Assembly (NCBI GenBank): GCA_038496445.1
Contig: JALMLS010000097.1
Coordinates: forward strand, 124,001 to 188,000
Length of the DNA: 64,000 nt
Origin: Trichosphaerium sp. ATCC 40318
Taxonomy: Eukaryota > Discosea > Flabellinia > Trichosidae
Direction of reading: 5' to 3'
Below the pieces are notes generated by a model that searched no databases, was not told the origin of the DNA, and saw only the letters and a list, made by a program, of their open reading frames with translations. The translations under genes and the position numbers were made by a program. This document shows positions 55,460 to 64,000 of the stretch, piece after piece. Each line of letters starts with the position of its first letter. Positions within the stretch are counted from its first letter, which is position 1.

Positions 55460-57300
55460 ACCTTTGTATTACATGTAGTTTGCCTTTGCCATGTATATAA
55501 GTGTATTTGGGTGCTGCGGTTCGAATGAGCTAGGTTTCATTAGAAAGCTTAGATTCCCACAAATCTGAATATAAAGTATCAACTCTGGTATGTCTGGACC
55601 ATAAAGAGGCTTTGAAGTTGTTGGCAATGGTGGATATATCAGGAATGGACAAACCACCTAATTGGAAGGGTAAGCAAGTACAAGCTCCTAAAAAAGACCT
55701 ATAAGTATGAGTACTGTTATATACTTTAGCAACATTATTTATACTATCATAATACCCATAAAATAGAAACCAATTGACTATATTCCGCCATTGTTTATCA
55801 ATGAAGGGAGGTATAGTCAATGGCCTAGCAAAATATAATATTTGTGATTGTGCATCCCCACATAAACGATACCCAGTTTATATCAACCAACTTCATGTTT
55901 TTGCCATTTTACCTTACTTTAACAGTTTTGTTGGAAACAACACCATTAATCCTCTGCCACTTGACTTTGAAGCTGGTTGACTACAGCTTCAGCAATATTT
56001 TTGGAAACACCAATATGCATGAGAACAAGTATTAGTACATTGTGAGCACAACTATCAAAAGCCTTTTTGTTGTCTAATGGACACAAAGAAAGTGGGGTGC
56101 ATGATTTTTGGAGTGATTCCACAATTTCTAGTGTAGCTATTTGATTATCAACTATGTCTCAACTTGGAATAAAACCATTTTGGTTAGAACTGATAATGTT
56201 GGGTAGAAATTTAAGCATCCTGTTATTGATAACCTTCATAAAAATGTTGTAATCATTATTAAGTAGGACTATAAGTCTATAATTGTCCAACAGACTGGGA
56301 TCACCTTTTTTGTAAAAAGAACATATAATGCCTCTTCCAAACCACTCATGGGGATTGCCATCAATAATGTCATTAAAAAGAGGACTTAAATGAGCAATGG
56401 ATTGACTTAAGTCTTTATAAAGACACATTCCCACACCATTTGGGCCAGGAGCTTTGTTGGATGGCATGCTTTTTATAGCAGTAAGTATTTCTTTAATTGT
56501 AATAGTAGCTGACATATTGGTGGAAATTTTGTCTTTGCAGTATACTTAGGAATTCATTCATGGCACCTTCATTACCCAAGGAGCATACAAGTTTTTTTTG
56601 TAATAAAGAAGGCCTTTGTTGAGCATACTTGAGAGTCTTGCATCATTGGGATGGTTTTCAGAACGTCTTAACTCCTTAATCTGCTGTGAGGCTTGTTTGC
56701 CCTTCATACCTTAGTGAGATAGGGCAAGAGTGTCTCTTCGTTAGTAACACGCCAAAATTTATTGCACGACTTTAAAAACAATTTTTGGTTTTGCTTGACA
56801 TTGCTGACAAGCACCAGCTTGAGTTCATGATAGTCAGACAGCAATATGTTCATATTATCAAGTGCATCCTTCAGAACAGGGGATACATGTGACTTTTTCC
56901 ATGTTACAGGATTAAGTTGCCACAGTTTTCGTTGTTTATAGCGCATTGTAAAGGTAACTAAAAGTGTACAGTGATCGGCACCTGGTAAACATACCGAGTG
57001 GACACATTTAATTTTGGATAACCATTATAGACGAAAGAGTAGTACCCTTAACCTTGTAAAAAGAAGAGTTGTCTGGAGGAGCTTCATTTAAAGACATAAC
57101 TTGTAGTGAATTAAGCATATAGAAATATGAGCTTAAGAGCCAATGGCTGTAACAATTTCTTATGTCAGACTGGCCATAAATCAGAATCCTGATTACAGTA
57201 TTGTGTTTTAACAAAGAAACACCATTACATGAAAGTACAATGGCAATAAACCAATGTTTGGCCTTACATTTGTATTTAAATTGCTCATCATGATTCAATT
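55460..57300 (-). pseudogene. Decayed non-LTR retrotransposon (LINE): endonuclease and reverse transcriptase remnants
   Basis: Minus-strand fragments in order: an endonuclease tail (VIRILIYGQSD, then PGADHCTLLVTFTM, the SDH-type end of APE endonuclease) at 57.3-56.9 kb; a linker; then reverse transcriptase (AIKSMPSNKAPGPNGVG, FYKKGDPSLLDNYRLIVLLN, NNRMLKFLPNIISSNQNGFI) at 56.5-56.16 kb; LDNKKAFDSCAHNVL near 56.05 kb; and a downstream piece (LGACTCLPFQLGGLSIPDIS) at 55.7-55.5 kb. Frames shift and stops interrupt it. The catalytic aspartate pair was not seen. It is not active. Confidence 0.8.
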
Positions 57301-57573
57301 TGCTTGAAAAGGAAAAACAGATGGTTTTTAAAAAACTTAATCACTGGCATAGTTTGGTTCAAAGTTATATCAAATATATGCTTCAAATGAACCTTATCAT
57401 GAGAGAACAAGCCACTTCAATGGTTAGAAAACTAACCAAGTTTGAAAGTAATGCAATTTTATAGATTTGTCAAAGTAATTAAAAGGATAAATGAAATAAT
57501 TTTATTAAACAACAAAGGCAAACAGCTACCAACTAATTACACTGAGTAAATAGGTAAAATGCTTACAGCATCT

Positions 57574-58655
57574 TTACAATACAATACACATCCCACGCTT
57601 TTTCCTCTTGCTGTTGAAAAGAACAGATTTAACCTATTGAGAGAAGATGGTTATTTTTAACTATAAAGCAATTGGTAGAGTAAATAACGTACTGCCTCAT
57701 CAAAAACCATTTTCAAATTTTCCTCTGTCTTAGCAGAGCACTCCAAATATTTAACGGCCTTGATTCGTTTGGCAAGGTCCTCTCCCTTTTGTGTGGTGAT
57801 TGGGCTGCTGCCGCTTACTTTGAGTTTCTCCAAGGTGGAAGGATCATTGCGTAAATCCAATTTAGTGCCCACCAACAAGTATGGCACGTCAGGTGAAAAG
57901 TGCATGAGCTCTGGGTACCACTAAACAAAGGGTCACTAAAAAAGGCAATACGATCCCTCCCTTTACGCGATAATAATAAAAAAACACGGTTTTCGTTTTT
58001 TTTGTGCAATTGTGACACACCCACGCGAAAAACGTCATCCCAAACACTTCAACAGCGTACCTTCTCTTGCACGTTCTCGTGCGATACTGGATTTACGACG
58101 GAAAAACAAATGAGAAATACGTTAGCGTTCTATCGCAAAACGTCAGGACATGCATTGAATAATAATGTAGTGTGCAATAAACGTACCGCGTACGATAGTG
58201 GACGCAATCTATCATATTCCTCTTGACCTATAGAGCAGTTATAGGCCAAATACATACAACACCAATTAAATGAGTACCTGCTGTATCCCAGAGACCCAAT
58301 TCAATCGTCTGATCGCCGGCACTCAAGTTTACTACGTAATTATCGCTACAAACGGTCAACTGTACGATCGCGTTGCTCAAGGCTTCCAAAAAAAACGAGA
58401 CAGGCCACAAAACGGATAAAGTGTAACGTACAATACGGTAGGTACCTAAACGTAGATGTTAGAAACATAGCCAATACATAAGTAAACAGAATAAAAAGTA
58501 CACGTACATAATCTTCTGGGAAGCGGTTATTTGCGTATGCAATAAGGAGGCAGCTACGCTTTCAGTAAGGTCACGCAAAAACTATAAAAAAATCCGTACG
58601 TCTTTCCTACTGCTCCGTCGCCAACGACAACTAATTTTATGGAGGTTGTTGTCAT
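57574..58655 (-). CDS. Rho-family small GTPase
   Basis: ATG 58655 opens MTTTSIKLVVVGDGAVGKT (P-loop). Then SCLLIAYANNRFPEDYV, the effector region [31 protein letters not shown] (switch II), FLICFSVVNPVSHENV, LLVGTKLDLRND (base binding), an insert helix region typical of Rho (LKVSGSSPITTQKGEDLA), YLECSAKTEENLKMVFDEA, and the end NSKRKKRGMCIVL. The last exon gives a polybasic stretch plus CIVL, a CAAX box ending in Leu that predicts geranylgeranylation. Six short introns join in frame. Controls actin and polarity. Rac versus Cdc42 versus Rho class is not settled, though the insert and DNYVVN suggest Rac/Cdc42-like. Confidence 0.95.
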
Positions 58656-58970
58656 TTGTGAGTACTATTGTACAAAGTGCGGTTTTTGTTTTAGGCTAAC
58701 GAGACCAATCGCGACTGAATAAAATAGAATTTCTCAACTAAATTGCAACTCAGTTTTACTAATGCATGCAAAACGAGGAGGTAGTTGTCTCGAAAAATGT
58801 TGGTAATACCTTTGAGTAGGATGGGCGCAAGGCACGTTTCACGTGTGTTTTATTTACAATTGCAATTGAATAACAACAGCTGACAAACAGGTGTTGCAAT
58901 GGATGCATAATGCACCCATCTATGTATATACATTTTATATTTGCCTGTAGCAAATCTATATTAGGACACT
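58656..58970. other. Intergenic, nothing recognised
   Basis: It holds the promoter of the Rho gene and the 3' flank of the WH2/poly-proline gene. No features stand out. Confidence 0.4.
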
Positions 58971-60019
58971 ACGCGTGTGGGTGATTCTGGAGGTGAGTTA
59001 GCCTCACGAAACTTTTGTACAAGTTTCATATTGAAATAAGCTATTTTGGAATTTTTGTATGTTTTCTCCTTGATTGGTGTACCTCCTAAAATCGCCTTAA
59101 ATGGATGTGCTATAAAGCCTTCAAAGTACCTGGACTGCGTGAAATGTTATCTACACGGCGTAGCGCTACACCAAGGCCAGGAGAGGATGTGGTTTTTACA
59201 TTTTGTACATTTGCAGTTTTATTTTCCTTGTTGTTGTTACTGTTATCACATCTCCTTAATCCACCCGTTTTTAAGCCTATCACGGGTCAGTGACTGCAAT
59301 GATTGTGGTGCACAAAGTACCTGTTTTCCTAAGCGAGAAAATAGGATTGGTTGAAGGTTTCGTTGTCTCTGAGGGTGAAAACTGTCAATCACACAAGCTT
59401 ATCTTAGAAGTCGTACCTTTTTTAACTGGCACAGACGTCTTGCGCAGTTTAACAGACTAGAGGAACGAAGTTAGGTAAGATTTTCACGGAGAGGCATACC
59501 AATATCTGATTTAGCGAAACGACAGGACTAGCAGGTGCATCTTCAGTACGCGTTGGTGCTCGAGTGGTGGTTCTTTTTTTCTTGAGTTTAAAAGTACGCA
59601 GCTTGAGTAGAGAAGCTGGAGGTGGTGGTGGAGGTGGAGGCGGCGCAGCACACACAGGAGGTGGCGGCGGTGATTTTGTGACGACAGGTGCTTTACAAAC
59701 CAGTGAGCCTCCTAACAAACAAATATATAAATTGAAGCTACTTACCTGATGCTGCAATTCCACTAATGGTGTTTCTTCTTTGACGGTTTGGACTTTGCTG
59801 CCGTGGCGAGACTCTACGCTTCAACCACTTTATAGATTTTTTGTATTTTACATTTTGCTGCAACTACTATCAATAAAATGTTTTAAAACGACTTCAAAGT
59901 ACCCTCTTAAGTTTTGCGAGATCCTTTTGCATCTTTTCAACGCTCTCTCGCAATTTGTCAGTGGCTTGAACGCGCGATCGGCGTGGAACGATCACATTGA
60001 GCATTGATGATACGTACAT
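58971..60019 (-). CDS. Poly-proline, WH2-like actin regulator (WIP/SCAR-like)
   Basis: Multi-exon. From Met 60019: MYVSSMLNVIVPRRSRVQ, then a predicted coiled-coil (ATDKLRESVEKMQKDLAKLK), an acidic linker (VKEETPLVELQHQ), and two proline runs (SPPPPPVCAAPPPPPPPPP). After them basic motifs resembling WH2 actin-binding helices follow: SLLKLRTFKLKKKR, SLNQILSVKLRKTSVPVKK, GLGVALRRVDNIS. The end is KLVQKFREANSPPESPTRVV at 58971. Proline runs bind profilin or SH3 domains. Upstream, 60.29-60.54 kb reads SHRARSTRIPRQTQMSSTS-like sequence that may be an earlier exon, so the N-terminus is provisional. A role in actin assembly downstream of Rho is inferred. Confidence 0.6.
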
Positions 60020-60574
60020 GGCTGCCTAAAAGTTGTTAGTGTCACACACGCAAAAGTATCGGTTAAAAGTGAGAAATAAGTTTGGTGCTATGTTTGTCAC
60101 CAAATCATCTAAATATAAGCAGTACCGCTAAGGCTGAGGTTTGTATTGACATGTAAGCAACTGCGCAACCTCTACACGCCATATAAAATGGCGACATGAA
60201 AAGTGAAGTGTATATGTAAGCACATTGTGCTAACGGTTTCCATATAGAACGTCTACGCTGTTTTGCTGGGTTCTACACCATCAGTCAAAATCAGAAAATG
60301 TGTAGACTGCATACAATTGTTCCCACTGCCCTTACTGCTGGTGTCCTGGTACCACTTACTGAAGAGGCTCTTGGTCTCGTGGATGTGGATGACATTTGAG
60401 TTTGCCTCGGTATTCTTGTAGATCGCGCTCTGTGAGACCTTTGCATTTGTGCTAACACCAAGAAAACGCAACAAAAGTTTTGAGGACTTTTAAGCCGAAT
60501 TGAAGAGGTAGTTAAGTGTAAATTCGCCCATACCCTCAAAGCATGCTATTCGTGCAGTGACGACTTTATATAGG
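60020..60574. other. Divergent intergenic region or upstream exon
   Basis: It lies between the poly-proline gene and SepSecS. A Ser/Arg/Thr-rich minus-strand frame at 60.29-60.54 kb may be a 5' exon of the former. Confidence 0.35.
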
Positions 60575-62615
60575 ATGAATCCCACTAATTATAAGCTTGC
60601 TGGCGCGATTGTAGAGAAGACGTATGTTGAGCAAGCTAAACAAGCGAGAAAACAGATGGAGCGCAAAGTAACGGTGCTGTTGTCGCAGGTACACGATTTG
60701 GTGTCAGGTTTTGTTAACGCTCATCACAATTTTAGCGTGCGCTGCCAATAGAAGGCTGGAGTGATTCCACCATTGAATACTTTCTAAACGAACTTTCAAT
60801 GATGGACAGCAACAATTTCTTGCGTAAGTGTATGTAGTAGTTGCGTGTTCTAAGCGTACCGAAGAAAATGTCGGAGGCGGAGAGCGGGAGGGCAGAATTT
60901 ACAGCACAATTGTAAGGACGCGCCATTACGGACTCAGTCACGGCATAGGCCGCAGTGGAGATATTAAAGCTGTACAACCCAAGGCTGCTGGCTCGTCCTT
61001 GCTGTACGCTTTGACGAATATGCTAGCGTGCAATGCGCTCAAGATTGCAGGTATATAATTATAAATCCGTGACATTTGTGACACTTGGTCTTTTTCATTT
61101 AATTTTGCGTGTGTTGACGTTATATTTCGGGTACAAGCATTGTAAGGCTGCTCTCGTATTGCCTTTATCGACTGGCATGGCTCTTGCGTTGACGTTGAGA
61201 ACGTGTCGAGATACTAGACCAAGTTCAGGCCTTGTTTTGTGGATGAGAATCGATCAGAAGTCCGCCTTAAAGTGTATTCAAGCTGCAGGTTTAGAGGCAG
61301 TTGTAGTGCTTGGAAAACTAGAAGGAGATCAGGTGCGTCTAAATACATTCAGTTGTGCGCATATAGACTGATGAGGTCTATTCAGATAGTGAGTGATATA
61401 GATGCACTAAGAGCTGCCATCACAACACATGGCGCTCAAAAAATTACTGCTGTGTTGTCTAATTCAAGTTGCTTTGCTCCACGAGGGTGTGATGCGTATG
61501 TAATCCCTAGCTTACTGTTGTTGTTGGGATATTCACGTTACCCGGTAGATTGAGTGCAATCGGTGCAGTTTGCAAGGAGTTTGATATTCCTCACATTGTA
61601 AATAACGCCTACGGTGTACAATCTTCATGGATTATGCACCAAATAGACCAAGCTTCAAGGTATCTTGTTTTGATTAAAACTCTGTCACACCAAACCAACG
61701 GTCTTTCCTAGGAAAACGCGAATAGATGCCATTATTCAAAGCACTGACAAAAACTTTATGGTGCCTGTGGGCGGTAGTGTTGTAAGTAGTCCAACCAAGG
61801 CCATGCCAGACGCTATTGCCAAGACTTATTCAGGTACCTTCTTTTAGCGTGTCACGTGTATGTTGTTGCGGTATTTGACGTGTGTGCACCTTGTAGGTAG
61901 AGCCAGTGCCAGTCCTATTGTAGATTTGTTCATTACACTACTGAGTATGGGCGCCAATGGCTTTAAAAAGGTAAAAACAGTCCCTTCTTTACATTGGTTT
62001 AATGTGAAGCCACTGACACACCTTTCTTGTTTTAGTTACTAGCGGATAGAACAGCAGTGTACAAATACTTGCAGGAAAAACTAGGCAAGCTAGCAACACA
62101 ACATGGAGAGCGGCTACTCTTGACACGTGCTAATCCAATATCTATTGGCGTTACGCTTAACACGTGCAAGCAACCGACGTACTTGGGATCGATGCTGTTT
62201 AGACGTTGTATAACAGGCATAAGGTACTCGACCTGCATTTATCATTTTTGTGTTAACAATATCGTCAAAACAAGGGTCGTGGTGCCAGGCACAGAGAAGC
62301 AAATAGGCAATCTTGAATTTAATAATTGGGGTGCATCTGTACGTCTAGACCAACCACTCGTCTTGTTCTTTTTGCTGAATCTATGCGCATTAGACTGGCC
62401 CAAAGGCGTACCCGCACGCCTACTTGACTGTTGCAGCTGCAATTGGCATGACATTGGCTGTGCGTAGTCTTACGATGTAACGGGAACGCTAATGCAATAA
62501 GTAGGAGGTGGACACAGTGGTTGAGCGACTAGCTAAAGCCTGGACAGATGCCAACAACAAGCCTGAACCCAAAAAGGATAAGAAACCCTCGCCCGACGTC
62601 GGTACCAAAAAATAA
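60575..62615 (+). CDS. SEPSECS: O-phosphoseryl-tRNA(Sec) selenium transferase (SepSecS)
   Basis: Converts phosphoseryl-tRNA(Sec) to selenocysteinyl-tRNA(Sec) using PLP and selenophosphate. From [20 protein letters not shown], exons give [140 protein letters not shown] (PLP lysine), [48 protein letters not shown]-like sequence, and [20 protein letters not shown]. The C-terminus is Lys-rich ([16 protein letters not shown]). The family is specific to organisms with selenoproteins. Confidence 0.93.
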
Positions 62616-62874
62616 CACTTCGCTGATTGCGTAAATATACGTATAGCATTTGTGAGCCCGTGTCAAACCTACTTTCTCCAGTTTGATATTCAATGATATT
62701 CATTATCCAACAAAAAGTCAAGCCTCAACTGGCTTTATGATGCTTTGATTGTTCAGTAGAACCAATAAATAGTTGTCTATTAATTTACCATCGTTTTTGG
62801 GTGTGTGACTTAACAAGGTGGAAAAAGTTGCCAGTTTTCATTACTTGGCCACTGAGTTGACGCGAAAAGTGTTG

Positions 62875-63017
62875 TTAGTAGCTAAAAATCTGCTGTTCCG
62901 GCTCGTAGCATGCTTGCCAAACTTCGTGGTACTGCTGTGGTTCTGTTTTACCGTTAACACTCTGTAGGTAGGTTTCACGCGCATGGAATGCGTCAGCGGC
63001 AAACAGTACGTTGGCAA
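62875..63017 (-). CDS. Terminal exon of an unidentified minus-strand gene, 5' part unresolved
   Basis: About 47 codons read IANVLFAADAFHARETYLQS, QYHEVWQACYEPEQQIFSY and stop. The sequence looks coding. Directly upstream in frame is ATG-TCT-TCG-CTG-TAG, so either a short ORF is broken by TAG or the TAG is the end of an intron (GCTGTAG acceptor). The rest of the gene would overlap the valyl-tRNA synthetase 5' end. Family unknown. Confidence 0.35.
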
Positions 63018-63047
63018 TCTACAGCGAAGACATTGAACGTGTCTGCT

Positions 63048-64000
63048 ATGCCTTCCGCCTACGATCGAGTGCGTTAGCCCGTGAGAGTGACATTTGATTG
63101 TTTTGGTAGATGGCTGTCGAAGAAAATCGGTCTACATGGTGGCACAACAACCGCTACTTCAGGCACAAGAACAATCCAGCTGCCAAGCGCAAGTTCTCGA
63201 TGATTTTTCCACCGCCAAATGTCACGGGATATTTACACGTTGGACATGCGCTTACAGCTACACTACAAGACGTGTTAATGAGATGGCATCAAATGAAAGG
63301 CGCAAATGTTGTGTGGGTGCCAGGGTACACAGCGTTGATGCTAGCAACTCCTTATAATTCGAATTGAGGCTTGATCACGCAGGTATTGGCACACAAGTAG
63401 TCGTTGAGAAGAAGCTAGCTCGTCAAGGTGTACGTGTCATTGCTTGGAACCACAGCTTATATTACATCGTACAGTGTGCCAACACCTTGTTTTTTTAGAA
63501 ACATAGATTGGATCTTGGCAGAGACAAATTTGTTCAAGAAGTGTGGGATTGGAAGAACCAGCATGGCGGTAAGATTATACAACAATTGGTACGTCTGTAC
63601 GCGAGCTATATCGCTTCCACATACACGTATTGCTTTACTTACAGTTTGGCGTTGTAGAGGGCCACAGGCGCCACCTTGGACTGGGAAGATCTGTTGTTCA
63701 CACTCGATCCCGCGCATTGTGCTGGCGTCACAGAAGCGTTTAACGTGCTGCATGAACGTGGCTTGTTGTTTCGCGACAACCGCATTGTCAACTTTTGTCC
63801 TCATCTACGTAATACATAGCAAATGATTGAGGCTGTGATTGCTCATGACAAACACGCGTTAGGCACCGTAATATCAGATATTGAAGTAGAGTACGTCGAT
63901 GTCGAGAAGCCAACAAAAATGAAGGTTCCAGGATACGACAGATTAGTTGAATTTGGTGTCCTACACGTGATTGGGTGCGCTGATTAAAATTTTATGTAAT
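63048..64000 (+). CDS. Valyl-tRNA synthetase, N-terminal part (continues past window)
   Basis: Charges tRNA-Val. A first exon MPSAYDR (63048) can splice to [17 protein letters not shown] at 63110, giving the usual YD-x-x-x-VEEN-x-x-x-WW opening. It is followed by [20 protein letters not shown] with the HIGH-type motif (HVGH), [15 protein letters not shown], and [16 protein letters not shown]. Later exons read [73 protein letters not shown] and [11 protein letters not shown]. The catalytic KMSKS motif lies beyond the window. Several short introns were placed by family fit. The leader is short, so the protein is probably cytosolic or dual-targeted. Confidence 0.88.

Noticed and set aside
55499-55540. 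tRNA T-loop in GGTTCGAATGAGC
   Set aside because: The stem bases do not pair and no tRNA arms surround it; it lies in the decayed LINE.
62999-63020. Reassigned TAG codon
   Set aside because: TAG clearly ends the gene at 14551-14553 and forms intron ends throughout; a splice acceptor explains the case better.

Overview
This is nuclear DNA of a eukaryote with a compact, intron-rich genome. Nearly every gene is split by very short introns, mostly about 30-60 nt. Most donors read GTA(C/A)G or GTAAG, and a few introns appear to use GC-AG. TAA, TAG and TGA all end genes, so the code looks standard. The gene set includes replication-type histones, RNA polymerase subunit RPB6, exocyst EXO70, a Rho GTPase, a MAP3K-epsilon/Cdc7-type kinase with ARM repeats, a kinase with a villin headpiece, a WH2/poly-proline protein, GH47 mannosidase, NADH-type glutamate synthase, NAD-IDH and SepSecS. 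Together these suggest a free-living, motile, mitochondriate protist, perhaps an amoebozoan. That placement is inference and no phylogeny was run. Exon joins were read by eye from splice signals and protein-family fit, so gene ends are firmer than every internal junction.

Layout. 0-5 kb: the end of an L-rhamnonate dehydratase gene, a kelch protein, and a protein made of five repeated 'DWY' modules. 5.2-6.3 kb: divergent histone H4/H3 genes carrying the same 3' stem-loop. 6.3-9 kb: two unrecognised genes, one with a ubiquitin-like N-terminus and one probable membrane protein. 9.4-14.6 kb: a CaM-kinase/villin-headpiece fusion, a MORN-like protein and a repeat-rich orphan. 15.4-17 kb: two tandem genes for a secreted ten-cysteine peptide. 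17-28 kb: GH47 mannosidase and a very large glutamate synthase gene. 28-34 kb: a cysteine-rich orphan, a second DWY-module gene, and a Sel1-repeat protein ending in two SAM domains. 34-38 kb: the ARM-repeat kinase. 38-44.5 kb: ATP synthase subunit g, NAD-IDH, a PH-C1-SH3-SH3 adaptor, a small membrane methyltransferase-like protein, and RPB6. 45-51.4 kb: EXO70, a possible transcription factor and a type I membrane protein. 51.5-57.3 kb: an AT-rich repeat island holding a large inverted-repeat element full of CCCGTAC motifs and a decayed LINE. 57.5-64 kb: Rho GTPase, a WH2/poly-proline protein, SepSecS, and the start of valyl-tRNA synthetase.

How the genes relate. Genes are packed, often 100-300 bp apart, on both strands, with no operons. 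Some functions cluster loosely: signalling and cytoskeleton (CaMK-headpiece, ARM kinase, adaptor, Rho, WH2 protein, EXO70) and mitochondrial metabolism (ATP synthase g beside NAD-IDH; glutamate synthase with a possible targeting leader). The most distinctive content is the peptide pair, the DWY-module family, the fusion kinases and adaptors, the altered H3 tail with shared histone stem-loops, and the inverted-repeat element.
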